Part shown: positions 43,081 through 51,445 of the stretch, one piece after another | How positions within the stretch are numbered: position 1 is the first letter of the stretch | Layout of the letters: each line of letters begins with the position of its first letter | Assembly: GCF_000179615.1 (NCBI RefSeq) | Contig: NZ_AEDD01000008.1 | Location: 186,001-250,000 of the forward strand | Direction: 5' to 3' | DNA: 64,000 bases | DNA from: Paenibacillus curdlanolyticus YK9 | GTDB lineage: Bacteria; Bacillota; Bacilli; Paenibacillales; Paenibacillaceae | The notes under the pieces: generated by a model | What the model saw: only the letters and a program-made list of their open reading frames with translations | Databases searched by the model: none | What the model was told of the DNA's origin: nothing | Position numbers and translations under genes: made by a program

Positions 43081-43272
43081 ATGCAGGAGTATATCGGAAA
43101 GCTCGTGCAGCTCATTTACGTCGACCGTAAACAACAGGTTAGTATCCGTGACGTTCGTGTTCTGGCCGTTAAGGATGGTAAGCTTAAGGCTTATTGCTTG
43201 GCCTCAAAAGCGCCGCGTATCTTTCACGTCGACGGCATTGTTGACATGGAGCTGATTCGTCGTGCTGGATGA
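43081..43272 (+). CDS. Small WYL-like protein, SOS-controlled
   Basis: 63 residues from ATG 43081 behind GAGGTGAT. Beta-rich (YIGKLVQLIYVDRKQQVSIR, VLAVKDGKLKAYCLASKAPR, FHVDGIVDMELI), like the small SH3/WYL-type proteins often seen next to DNA-damage genes in Paenibacillaceae. It is the first gene behind the LexA-box promoter. Function unknown; the family link is moderate. Confidence 0.65.
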   Translation: MQEYIGKLVQLIYVDRKQQVSIRDVRVLAVKDGKLKAYCLASKAPRIFHVDGIVDMELIRRAG

Positions 43273-43501
43273 TACAGCGCGTAAAGTGCTGCGGATTTTG
43301 TTTAACTCATATAGACAGGAATGGTCGCGGATCGATCTCAAGCGACTGCGGCATTTGTCAGGTCGTTCCAAGGAGCTGACCGATCAAGCGTTGAGGGAGC
43401 TGCTTAAGGAAGGATTCATTGAGCATCAAAATGGATTGGTGCGTGTGATCAATGGATGGGAGCAGCCTGTGAAGACAATATCGAGACAATGGATTGATTA
43501 A
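43262..43501 (+). CDS. Small winged-helix-type protein in the SOS operon
   Basis: 79 residues from GTG 43262. The sequence VLRILFNSYRQEWSRIDLKR followed by RSKELTDQALRELLKEGFIE and EHQNGLVRVINGW is typical of a winged helix. It overlaps the end of the preceding gene, so both are made from the SOS-type promoter, and a terminator follows. Confidence 0.65.
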   Translation: MLDDTARKVLRILFNSYRQEWSRIDLKRLRHLSGRSKELTDQALRELLKEGFIEHQNGLVRVINGWEQPVKTISRQWID

Positions 43502-43530
43502 TATAGGATTAAATGGTAATATGTTGATGA

Positions 43531-43564
43531 GAGCCATGGGAAAGCATCCCTGGCTCTTTTTTTG
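43531..43564 (+). terminator. Terminator after the right-end SOS operon
   Basis: GAGCCATGGG / TCCCTGGCTC hairpin with one mismatch and an AAAGCA loop, followed by TTTTTTTGTTTT. Confidence 0.85.
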
Positions 43565-43572
43565 TTTTCCTC

Positions 43573-43592
43573 TGATACCGTTTGTGATACCG
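43573..43592. repeat. Right arm TGATACCG direct repeats
   Basis: TGATACCG at 43573-43580 and 43585-43592, 12 bp apart, about 100 bp inside attR; the same octamer is paired near attL. Likely integrase or excisionase arm sites. Confidence 0.6.
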
Positions 43593-43693
43593 ATATTCGC
43601 GAAAGGCGAGTAAAAAGACGAAAATTATGTTGCGTCAAATGAGTTTCTTCCTATTATAATGCAGTTTTGTTTTAGTGGTTCGTCCCCCTATAG

Positions 43694-43718
43694 TCGAGAT
43701 GGAAGGCTCGATCGGTTA
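43694..43718 (+). repeat. attR: attR core, right copy of the 25-bp attachment repeat
   Basis: Identical to 3644-3668. Here the core is followed by G, so the host sufB would read ...GSIG-TAG before integration. Beyond it the sequence is host chromosome with the suf terminator. Confidence 0.95.
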
Positions 43719-43738
43719 GTCTTCATCGCGAAATAACG

Positions 43739-43775
43739 AAATCCCCGTGCCAGCAGGCACGGGGATTTTTTCTAA
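43739..43775. terminator. Original suf-operon terminator, now displaced by the prophage
   Basis: AAATCCCCGTGCC (43739-43751), loop AGCA, GGCACGGGGATTT (43756-43768), then TTTTC; 13 perfect pairs. It is placed 21 bp after the att core, the right distance for a terminator of an uninterrupted sufB. A-rich 5' side means it can also serve the convergent HD-GYP gene. Confidence 0.85.
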
Positions 43776-43786
43776 TGCTACATAAT

Positions 43787-44866
43787 TTAAAGGAAAATTT
43801 CTTCCACATCCAGCTTGCGTTCGATCGTTAAATCGATAAAGCGGTCTTGAATCTGGATAAGTGGGCGGAAAAACTCAGTTGGATGCGTCATCACGATAAC
43901 GCCCTTCTGACCGTCGCTCAGAAGCGCTTGCTTTCCGATAAAGTTCGGAATCATGTGCTTGATGAAGGTTTGGGTCGTCTCCGCATCGAGCTCGGAGAAG
44001 CTCATGCGATACAGCTCGCGTAATACATGAAGCAGATCCCGTCTTTCGCGATAGACACGCATGGAGATCATTGCGCTATACACGTCGACTACGGCTACGA
44101 TTTTGGCAACAGGATGGATTTGATCGCCTATTAGCCCCAGAGGATAACCTGTGCCGTTCATACGCTCGTGATGCTGTGCGGCGACAAGCGCTGCAACCTC
44201 GTTTTCCATCGACTGTTGAATAATTTCAAAGCCGTAGTCCGGGTGGCGCTTAATCTCTGCGAATTCTTCATCGGTAAGCCGGCCAGGCTTATTCAAGATG
44301 TCTTCCTTGATCCGGCATTTGCCGATATCGTGCAAGAAGCCGGCTTGTCCGATTTCAACTGCCTCCTCTTCGCTGTAGCCCATCCAAGATGCCAGGTAGA
44401 AGGACAGCATACCGACTTGTACGGAGTGCTGGTACGTGTAGTCGTCTTTGGTGTTCAGCAGGAGAAGCATGGACACGACATCACGTTCCATTCGGAAGTT
44501 ATCAACGAGCGGCTGGAATGTTGCTTGAACAGCGGCTTCGTTAATCGTACCTTCTTTGAATGCCGTTTCAAATAATGTTCTACAACCTTTTATAGTATCC
44601 TCATAAATCGGCTGTACGGTAGGCATCCACTTGGGGCTCATCCCTGATTCTAGTGTGCGATTCGTGTTGGTTGGTTCGGACGGTTTTGCCATTTCCGCAT
44701 CGGCGCGAAGGTCAATTTCAACGTAATCAATTTGATGCTGGAACAACATTGAGATTTCTTTGCCCTGAAGAGTCGTTCCCTTCGATAGGACATGGAGGCC
44801 GAAGTCGTTGAACGCATCGGCATTAAGCCGATCTCCGTTCTTCAAATCGGTAACGTGTACCCGCAT
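43787..44866 (-). CDS. HD-GYP domain phosphodiesterase
   Basis: 359 residues from ATG 44866 behind AGAGGTG; longer in-frame extensions upstream have no SD. Residues ~1-100 are a non-catalytic part (MRVHVTDLKNGDRLNADAF and MLFQHQIDYVEIDL). The HD-GYP domain has the intact HDIGK, H-x-x-x-G-x-E-I (HPDYGFEII) and HHERMNGTGYP motifs. It should break down cyclic di-GMP (to pGpG or GMP). A C-terminal tail follows (QKGVIVMTHPTEFFRP). In an unintegrated strain it would stand directly behind the suf operon in opposite orientation. Confidence 0.9.
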   Translation of the reverse strand: MRVHVTDLKNGDRLNADAFNDFGLHVLSKGTTLQGKEISMLFQHQIDYVEIDLRADAEMAKPSEPTNTNRTLESGMSPKWMPTVQPIYEDTIKGCRTLFETAFKEGTINEAAVQATFQPLVDNFRMERDVVSMLLLLNTKDDYTYQHSVQVGMLSFYLASWMGYSEEEAVEIGQAGFLHDIGKCRIKEDILNKPGRLTDEEFAEIKRHPDYGFEIIQQSMENEVAALVAAQHHERMNGTGYPLGLIGDQIHPVAKIVAVVDVYSAMISMRVYRERRDLLHVLRELYRMSFSELDAETTQTFIKHMIPNFIGKQALLSDGQKGVIVMTHPTEFFRPLIQIQDRFIDLTIERKLDVEEIFL

Positions 44867-45035
44867 GTTGACACCTCTGCATAAGAGATAAATTGCTAGT
44901 ACTATCGTATCAATTGTTGTAGTGAATGGCAATAAGAGACATCTTATAAATCTCAAAATAAGCGAATAAATGTTGAAATAAATCGAATTTACTGGAAAAT
45001 TGATCGAAAGGTCGTGTTGATAAGGTTCGAGTGGA

Positions 45036-46103
45036 CTATTGTCCCAGCAACTGCGTATATAGGCGTTTGGCTTCATGCGCCTGATCGGTCCCTTGCACGA
45101 GTGCACGGCCGTCTGGAAAAACGACCAGGGAAAGTTCGCTTTGCGCTAATTGAATCCGCAGCAGGAAACGGTTGACGGTAATATGACCTGCTGGCGCAAG
45201 GCGATTTGCCAACGTTTCGAGCGAAATTTGCATAGGCTTGTCGGGCGTGATTTGGATTGTATTGCGACCGCATAAAGCAGCAGCCGCTGGGGCATGGACG
45301 TTGTGATCGCCAATCCATTCGTACTCGCGGCGCGCGCACACAGGGCAGTCAGCGCGACGGGACTGATCCATCCGGACCTGCAGCCAGCGATTGTTCCATA
45401 CATCAGCTTGGAGAAGCGCGGGGTTCATTGCTTGGCGATTGCCGGATAGCCACTTTAAGGCTTCGGCAGCTTGGAGAGACCCTATGATATCGATAATCGG
45501 CGAGATTACGCCTGCCGTTTCGCATGTATCGGTTGTACCGCCAGCAGGGGGCGAAGGGAAGAGGCAGCGGAAGCAGGGCGTTTCCCCCGGCAGAATCGTC
45601 ATCGTCATGCCTGAGCCGCCGACAGCCCCTCCATAGATCCAAGGAATATCGTATTTCACGCTAATTTCATTCAATAAATATCGTGTTGAAAAATTGTCCG
45701 TGCCATCAATGATGAGATCGGTACTCGTCAGCAGCTCTTCTGCATGATGGGGAACTAGATCCGTAACGATCGGTTCAATAACAGGCAAGGAGTTCGCCGC
45801 ATGAAGCCGAATGGCTGCAGCTTCTGCTTTGGGCAGCATTTGCGCAGCGTCCTCTTCCATATAGAGCACTTGCCGCTGCAAATTGCTCCATTCGACAATA
45901 TCGCGGTCAATGATACGAAGGCGTCCTATGCCAGCCCGAACGAGATGCTGGGCGATGATGCTGCCTAAGGCGCCCATACCGACAATGACAGCGGAGCGGG
46001 CGCTGATGGCTTGTTGCCCTTGGCTGCCGATCGGAGCGAACCGGATCTGGCGTGCATAACGCATGGAGGGGGAATGTGGCTCCGAAGAGGGATTTTCAGT
46101 CAT
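45036..46103 (-). CDS. moeB: Molybdopterin-synthase/thiamine-type adenylyltransferase (MoeB/ThiF family)
   Basis: 355 residues from ATG 46103 behind AGGAG. Rossmann motif GMGALGSIIAQHLVRAG, adenylation-site IIDGTDNFSTRYLLNE, Cys-loop DTCETAGVISPIID, and two Cys-X2-Cys zinc pairs (CFRC and CPVC). It activates the C-terminal glycine of MoaD (or ThiS) by adenylation. No rhodanese domain; the last ~75 residues form an extra domain seen in Bacilli. It is downstream of the moaD-moaE fusion, so molybdopterin synthase activation is the likely job. Confidence 0.88.
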   Translation of the reverse strand: MTENPSSEPHSPSMRYARQIRFAPIGSQGQQAISARSAVIVGMGALGSIIAQHLVRAGIGRLRIIDRDIVEWSNLQRQVLYMEEDAAQMLPKAEAAAIRLHAANSLPVIEPIVTDLVPHHAEELLTSTDLIIDGTDNFSTRYLLNEISVKYDIPWIYGGAVGGSGMTMTILPGETPCFRCLFPSPPAGGTTDTCETAGVISPIIDIIGSLQAAEALKWLSGNRQAMNPALLQADVWNNRWLQVRMDQSRRADCPVCARREYEWIGDHNVHAPAAAALCGRNTIQITPDKPMQISLETLANRLAPAGHITVNRFLLRIQLAQSELSLVVFPDGRALVQGTDQAHEAKRLYTQLLGQ

Positions 46104-46156
46104 AGGTGAGTACTCCTTTCCATACGCTCAGTTCTATCAAAAGCAATGCGATCTAT

Positions 46157-46858
46157 CTATAAGGAAGCGGTTGGATTCCAAGGACCCAATTGATGTCCTT
46201 TCCACTCTGAACCGTCTTCCCAAATTTCTTTTTTCCAAATCGGAACGATTTGCTTCAAACGCTCAATGGCGTATCGGCTAGCTTCATAGCAGGCATCGCG
46301 GTGCGGGGCGGAGACGGCAATGACGACGCTAATCTCGGCGATCTCAACAACGCCTGTACGGTGGGCAATTGCACATAACGTTCCAGGCCAACGCGCTTCA
46401 ATTTCTTCGCCGATTTGTTCCATCGTTCGAAGGGCCATTGGCGCATAGCAGTCGTATTCAAGTCGAACCGTACGTTGTCCCTGCGTCCATTCGCGCGTCG
46501 TACCGACGAACGACAGGGTTGCCCCGTTATTAGGGGTAATGACTAAACGGGTAATCTCTTCTACAGCAATCGTTTGATCGGTAAGCTGATAACGCGAAGG
46601 CGTCTCGCCACCCGATACGGGCGGTAGCAAAGCCAACTCGTCCGCAGCATGCAGCTGCGAGTCGTCGGTCGCATAAGCCTGATTGCAGGCAACGAAGCAT
46701 AACTGGATGAGATCCGCGTGGTCGGCAAATTGTTGTCCGAGTATTGTTTTCAATTGTTTCACAGACATTGTGTCTTGCTCTAGTGTAAGCTCTATTGTAA
46801 AGGTGCCTAACCTTTCTGGAAGGCCGGCAAATAATTGGATGGACCATTGTTTAGTCAT
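46157..46858 (-). CDS. Fused molybdopterin synthase, MoaD (N-terminal) and MoaE (C-terminal)
   Basis: 233 residues. Residues ~1-88 are MoaD-like (beta-grasp, QLFAGLPERLG start, DELALLPPVSGG end) and ~100-225 are MoaE (TRLVITPNNGATLSFVGTTR, LEYDCYAPMALRTMEQIG, HRTGVVEIAEISVVIAVSA, IPIWKKE-type VPIWKKEIWEDGSEW). MoaD must expose its Gly-Gly end to be thiocarboxylated, yet here GG is followed by ETPSRYQ and MoaE. A cut after GG is expected, as reported for mycobacterial MoaX. The moeB gene follows on the same strand. Confidence 0.9.
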   Translation of the reverse strand: MTKQWSIQLFAGLPERLGTFTIELTLEQDTMSVKQLKTILGQQFADHADLIQLCFVACNQAYATDDSQLHAADELALLPPVSGGETPSRYQLTDQTIAVEEITRLVITPNNGATLSFVGTTREWTQGQRTVRLEYDCYAPMALRTMEQIGEEIEARWPGTLCAIAHRTGVVEIAEISVVIAVSAPHRDACYEASRYAIERLKQIVPIWKKEIWEDGSEWKGHQLGPWNPTASL

Positions 46859-46980
46859 GGAAGAAAACCTCTCATACCTATGGAATAATCGTGGTTATAG
46901 CATATCACAATCCACCGAAAAATGTTATGCTATTGCATATAGATTGATTACGATTCGACGAGAACTGGAGGTTAGCGGAG

Positions 46981-47982
46981 ATGCGTACATTAACAGACCG
47001 GTTCGGACGGGTGCATAACTACTTGCGCATATCCGTTACCGACCGATGCAATTTGCGATGCGTATATTGCATGCCAGAGGAAGGTGTCCAATTCACGGAT
47101 ACCTCTAACCTGCTGAGCTATGATCATATTGTAGAGCTTGTGCAGTCTGCTGCAAGCTTGGGCGTTACAAAACTGCGCATTACGGGCGGAGAACCGCTCG
47201 TTAGACCGGGACTCGACGGCCTTATTAGCAGGCTTTCGCGTATCCCGGGCATATCGGACATCGCTTTGACGACGAACGGCCTGCTGTTGGCCCAGCAAGC
47301 GGAAGCGCTGCGGGCTGCGGGCTTAAATCGAGTCAATATTAGCTTGGACACGCTGGATTCGACGCGATTTAAATTCATCGCCCGCCGCGGTGAGCTCCGC
47401 CGTGTCATGGAAGGAATCGAAGCAGCGGGACGTGTCGGCTTTGACCCGATTAAGCTGAATTGCGTGTTGCTGCGCGGCGTGAACGAGGATGAGATCGGAG
47501 CCTTCCTGCGAATGGCGTACGAGCAGCCGCTTCATATTCGGTTTATTGAATATATGCCGATTGGGCATGCGGACGAAAATTGGAAAAAGCAGTACTTGCC
47601 TTTATCGCGCGTTTTGGAAATTGCGGATGAGCAGTCGTTCAGTTATCAGGTTCGCAGCGATGTATTAGGGAATGGCCCTTCGGAAGATTATGAGATTATC
47701 GGCGGCAAAGGCTCATTCGGCCTTATTCACCCTGTGAGCGACGAGTTTTGCAAAAGGTGCAATCGGCTCCGTCTAACGGCGGATGGTTATCTAAAGCCGT
47801 GTTTATACTGGGTGGATGAGTTGAACGTCCGTCCGGCACTCGGAAGCGCCGAAGCGTTGGAGGCTTTGTTCCGCAAAGCGATGGATATTAAGCCTGAGAA
47901 TCACGAGATGGGAGCGAAGCTGTTCGATACTGCCCAATCCCATATGCCGACCGACCGAAGAATGTCGCAAATCGGCGGCTAG
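46981..47982 (+). CDS. moaA: GTP 3',8-cyclase MoaA
   Basis: 333 residues, the usual length, from ATG 46981 behind GGAGG. N-terminal radical SAM motif CNLRCVYC (Cys-x3-Cys-x2-Cys region, about residues 19-26), GGEP motif ITGGEPLVRPG, and the C-terminal second cluster CKRCNRLRLTADGYLKPC; it does not end in the usual GG pair of some MoaA but in QIGG. It makes the first intermediate of the molybdenum cofactor. It is divergent from the moaDE-moeB pair across 122 bp. Confidence 0.96.
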   Translation: MRTLTDRFGRVHNYLRISVTDRCNLRCVYCMPEEGVQFTDTSNLLSYDHIVELVQSAASLGVTKLRITGGEPLVRPGLDGLISRLSRIPGISDIALTTNGLLLAQQAEALRAAGLNRVNISLDTLDSTRFKFIARRGELRRVMEGIEAAGRVGFDPIKLNCVLLRGVNEDEIGAFLRMAYEQPLHIRFIEYMPIGHADENWKKQYLPLSRVLEIADEQSFSYQVRSDVLGNGPSEDYEIIGGKGSFGLIHPVSDEFCKRCNRLRLTADGYLKPCLYWVDELNVRPALGSAEALEALFRKAMDIKPENHEMGAKLFDTAQSHMPTDRRMSQIGG

Positions 47983-48015
47983 ATGATGCATCCTACAATG
48001 GAAGGGAGCACTGGA

Positions 48016-48522
48016 ATGTCGTACAATGAAGGAAGAGAAACTCGCATCCAGATTGAACATGATGAGTTTGGCATCGAAAGCTGGACAGCTGAAGCAATGG
48101 CAGAGCTGGCGGGAGAATCGTTCCCGATTGGTGAGCGTGTGCCTGAAACAGTGGGGAATGCGTTTGATTGGGCAATCTGGTATGAAGAATGGCTCCACTT
48201 GCTGGCGCATACGAGCCATTGCAAGCTATCTCCTCCTAAGCAGCTTAAGCTTTATGCTGCGGATCAATTCGAGGCAGTGATCCCGTGGGAGCAACTGCAA
48301 GACGCGGCCGTGCTGTTCGCGGAGCCGGACGGCTCGCCGCTTGCCAAGGGCGGACCGATTCGCTTATTCGTACCGAATGGATCAAGCAAATGCTTGAATG
48401 TGAAAAGTATCGTTCGAATTGTCGTGTCAACGCAGGAAGAAGGATCGGATGAAGCGACATACGGATTTAAGCAGCAATTTTCGCTCGAAGATATGACCAT
48501 TAAGAAACGATCGACGACTTAA
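48016..48522 (+). CDS. Small protein related to molybdopterin oxidoreductase domain
   Basis: 168 residues from ATG 48016 behind GAAGGGAG. The C-terminal half (AVIPWEQLQDAAVLFAEPDG, GGPIRLFVPNGSSKCLNVKS) resembles a piece of the sulfite oxidase/YuiH-type Moco-binding domain, including the Cys of SSKCLNVKS. The first half lacks the rest of that domain. The place after moaA fits a Moco-related role, perhaps assembly or storage, but the protein is too small for a full enzyme. Confidence 0.65.
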   Translation: MSYNEGRETRIQIEHDEFGIESWTAEAMAELAGESFPIGERVPETVGNAFDWAIWYEEWLHLLAHTSHCKLSPPKQLKLYAADQFEAVIPWEQLQDAAVLFAEPDGSPLAKGGPIRLFVPNGSSKCLNVKSIVRIVVSTQEEGSDEATYGFKQQFSLEDMTIKKRSTT

Positions 48523-48556
48523 GCGATAGAGCGGTTCGATCAGCAAGGGGGCTAGC

Positions 48557-50017
48557 ATGCACGAGACGCGCGAATGGCCGATTGAAGCGGTGCTGCTGCA
48601 CAGCAACGACATCCACAGCCGTCTGGAGAACGCCGCGCGAATGGCTACGTTCATCGCAGAGGAACGGAGAGCGCTCGGCAGCGATCGCGTACTTGTAGTC
48701 GATATTGGCGATCATATGGATCGGATGCGCGCGGAGACGGAAGGCAGCGATGGAATGGTGAACGTCGAGCTGCTTCAAGCAGCCGGCTATGAGGCGATAA
48801 CCCTTGGCAACAATGAAGGACTTACGTATGAATCGGATGCGTTGGAAGCAGCGTACGAGGGCGGAACGAGCTTTGCCGTTGTCGTCGCCAATATGTATCG
48901 AGCGATCGATCACGAACGGCCAGCATGGATGACGCCGTCGCTAATTGTGCGCAAAGGGCAATTGCGAATCGGAATAATTGGCGTTACGGCGCAATTTACT
49001 GATTTTTATACGTTATTGGGCTGGGATGTGGCGGAGCCGCTTCAAGCAACCGCAGAGCAAGTGGCCCAGCTGAGACAGCAGGTTGACATCGTAGTCGTAA
49101 TGTCTCATCTCGGATTGCCTTTCGACCGTCTGATGGCCGAGCAGGTAGCGGGGGTTGATCTGATCTTAGGCGGACACACCCATCATCTGCTGGAGGAGCC
49201 GCTTGTCATCGGACAAACGACGATATGCGCAGCGGGGAAATTCGGCGAATATATGGGACGGATTGAAATCGGCAGGGATCCGTTAACCGGCGCTCCCAGA
49301 TTCCGTGCGGCTTGTGTTCCGATGGCAGCATACGTAGAGCATGAGTCGGCTGTGGACATTTTGAATCGTTATCAGCAATCTGCAAAGCGCAAGCTGGACC
49401 AGGTCATCGTGCAGCTGGACACGGCATTGCCGGTACGAAACGATCAAGAATCGCCGCTCCCTAATTTGTTGGCAGCGGGCATTCGCCGTTGGACCGGTAC
49501 CGAGATTGGCATCGTGAATGCAGGTCAATTGCTAGCAGGGCTAGCCATTGGCGATGTAACAGCAGGAGAGCTGCATGCGATCTGCCCGTCGCCAATTAAT
49601 CCGTGCCGAATGCGATTGCTCGGCGTACATATTAAAACAGCCCTAGAGCAATCGCTGACACGCGAGTTTATTGAGAAGGCGATTCGCGGCTTTGGTTTTC
49701 GGGGCGTCGCTCTTGGTACGCTGGCCGTGGACGGATTGACGATCGACGTGGAGCCGTCCGAACAGGGAGAATGGTCCATCATTGCAGTTCATGTCGGCGA
49801 CGAGCCGCTGGTCGAGGAACGCGAATATGAGGTTGGCACGATTGATATGTTTACGTTTGGCGTAGGCTATGAATCGTTGAAGCTGGGCAAGGGAATCCAG
49901 TATTTTTTGCCGGAATTCATACGGGATGTGCTCGCTAGAGAGCTGCAAAGCAATGAAGCGATTCAATCAGCGGCTGCGCTGCGATGGCGCCAGAGAAAAG
50001 GGAGAGCTGCAACTTAA
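48557..50017 (+). CDS. Metallophosphoesterase/5'-nucleotidase family protein (YunD-like)
   Basis: 486 residues from ATG 48557 behind AAGGGGG. The N-terminal calcineurin-like phosphoesterase has LLHSNDIHSRLE, VVDIGDHMDRM, TLGNNEGLTY, VVMSHLGLPFD and ILGGHTHHLLEEP, all the metal-binding blocks. The C-terminal 5'-nucleotidase substrate domain follows (residues ~300-470). There is no signal peptide, so it is cytoplasmic, like YunD of Bacillus. Its usual partners lie elsewhere. Confidence 0.88.
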   Translation: MHETREWPIEAVLLHSNDIHSRLENAARMATFIAEERRALGSDRVLVVDIGDHMDRMRAETEGSDGMVNVELLQAAGYEAITLGNNEGLTYESDALEAAYEGGTSFAVVVANMYRAIDHERPAWMTPSLIVRKGQLRIGIIGVTAQFTDFYTLLGWDVAEPLQATAEQVAQLRQQVDIVVVMSHLGLPFDRLMAEQVAGVDLILGGHTHHLLEEPLVIGQTTICAAGKFGEYMGRIEIGRDPLTGAPRFRAACVPMAAYVEHESAVDILNRYQQSAKRKLDQVIVQLDTALPVRNDQESPLPNLLAAGIRRWTGTEIGIVNAGQLLAGLAIGDVTAGELHAICPSPINPCRMRLLGVHIKTALEQSLTREFIEKAIRGFGFRGVALGTLAVDGLTIDVEPSEQGEWSIIAVHVGDEPLVEEREYEVGTIDMFTFGVGYESLKLGKGIQYFLPEFIRDVLARELQSNEAIQSAAALRWRQRKGRAAT

Positions 50018-50172
50018 AGCATGGTCGGGTAATTTTGGCGGATTATGTCGGAAAATCCCGAAAATAAGGTTGCTCTTTTTCTTAGAATCCCTTACATTAA
50101 CATTACGAACGAATATGACGATGTAATAGGTATAGATTCTCGCTCGCCGGATGCGTGTACGTAAGGTCCGGA

Positions 50173-51333
50173 ATGAATAAAGAGAGTACAACAGTTGCGG
50201 GGCGGGATAACGGAATGCGCTTAATGCCCATATCAAAGTGTCGGCCTGGCATGAGGCTGGCGAGAAAAATATATTCAGAAGAAGGACTTGTTCTTCTCGC
50301 CGAAAATATCGAGTTAACTGCCCGAATGATTAAGCGTTTGATGAACGCAGGCATTCCATACGTATACATTCAAGATGCCCGGGTTGAGGATGCTGTGCTG
50401 CCACAAATTATTCGGGATGAGACGATGCGGGAAGCTTTGAAAGAAATTCGGAGTTCTTTCCGCATGATGATGGATCGGCCGGATGGACGCAAGGGCGTTA
50501 CCTATCCTTACATTTCGAAGTCTTATCAGAATGTAATGTCGATGGTCATTGAGGATTTGACTGCGCATAAGGATGCCATGATTATGCTGATGAATATGGG
50601 CGTAGTAGATCAATACCTGTATCAGCACTCGTTGAATGTTTGTGTCTACACGACGATGTTAGGCATAGCAGAAGGCTATTCGAGGGACGAATTGACGATT
50701 CTTGGAATGGGCGCAGCCTTGCATGATATCGGCAAGACGCGGATTCCGGAAAGTATCCTGAAGAAAGAGGGTAAGCTGACGTCTGAAGAATTTGAATTGA
50801 TGAAGAAGCATACCGAAATTGGATACAGAATGCTGAAAGATGAGCCCAATATTTCTTTAATTACGGCCCACTGCGCGTTTCAGCATCATGAGCGTTTGGA
50901 CGGCAGCGGGTATCCGAGAGGAATCAAGGGAGACGATATTCACGACTACGCGAAGTGGATCGGGCTCGTGGATTCCTACGATGCGATGACGACAAACCGC
51001 GTGTACCGTCCGCCGATGCTTCCGCATCAAGCGATTGAGCTGCTTTATGCCGGTACAGGAACGCTATACGAACAACGTATGGTGGAGCAATTCCGCGATA
51101 AGGTAGCGATTTATCCGATTGGACTTACGGTCCGGTTGAATAGCGGGGAGACGGGCATCGTCGTTGATATTAATTCAGCTTGTCCGCATCGACCGATTGT
51201 TCGAGTGATTGAGGATGCAGACGGGGAGCCTGTTCAGGCTCCATATGAGGTTGATTTGTCTAAACGTTTGACGGCGATGATCGTTAGCGTCAATGATGAG
51301 CCGACTGAAGTGCCGAGCGCATCCGGTTTATGA
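50173..51333 (+). CDS. HD-GYP domain phosphodiesterase (second copy)
   Basis: 386 residues if ATG 50173 is the start; ATG 50215 (MRLMPISKCRPGMRLARKI) is also reasonable. Residues after ~130 hold an intact HD-GYP domain: QHSLNVCVYTTMLG, ALHDIGKTRIPE, KKHTEIGYRML, HHERLDGSGYPRG and DSYDAMTTNRVYRP. The short N-terminal segment (CRPGMRLARKIYSEEGLVLL) is the usual DUF3391-type lead. It is predicted to hydrolyse cyclic di-GMP. Followed by a clear terminator. Confidence 0.9.
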   Translation: MNKESTTVAGRDNGMRLMPISKCRPGMRLARKIYSEEGLVLLAENIELTARMIKRLMNAGIPYVYIQDARVEDAVLPQIIRDETMREALKEIRSSFRMMMDRPDGRKGVTYPYISKSYQNVMSMVIEDLTAHKDAMIMLMNMGVVDQYLYQHSLNVCVYTTMLGIAEGYSRDELTILGMGAALHDIGKTRIPESILKKEGKLTSEEFELMKKHTEIGYRMLKDEPNISLITAHCAFQHHERLDGSGYPRGIKGDDIHDYAKWIGLVDSYDAMTTNRVYRPPMLPHQAIELLYAGTGTLYEQRMVEQFRDKVAIYPIGLTVRLNSGETGIVVDINSACPHRPIVRVIEDADGEPVQAPYEVDLSKRLTAMIVSVNDEPTEVPSASGL

Positions 51334-51342
51334 TTAAATTCT

Positions 51343-51374
51343 AATCCCGCCGACTCATGGGCGGGATTTATTTG
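51343..51374 (+). terminator. Terminator after the second HD-GYP gene
   Basis: AATCCCGCC (51343-51351) pairs with GGCGGGATT (51360-51368), followed by TATTTG. Confidence 0.8.
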
Positions 51375-51445
51375 CGTCCAGCGCGGGCGGATATTACAAT
51401 GAAAGATAAAGCTTACATCCAACTGAGTGAAAATAGGTGCTGAAG

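Larger units (their letters stand above)
3644..43718. mobile_element. Complete siphovirus-type prophage integrated at the 3' end of sufB
   Basis: The element is bounded by two identical 25-bp att cores; the unit length from core to core is 40,050 bp. It has a tyrosine integrase at the left end, a lysogeny switch, a replication module, an ArpU-like late regulator, a terminase/portal/capsid/tail cassette, holin and endolysin, then a regulatory/cargo segment. Gene order and the SPP1-type portal, GP20-type scaffold and long tape measure indicate a non-contractile long-tailed phage. No structural or replication gene is visibly broken, so it may be inducible; this is inference from open frames only. 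Confidence 0.95.

Noticed and set aside
50215-51333. Later start for the second HD-GYP gene
   Set aside because: ATG 50215 is possible, but ATG 50173 keeps a usable SD-like AAGGTCCGG; left as an uncertain start rather than a separate gene.
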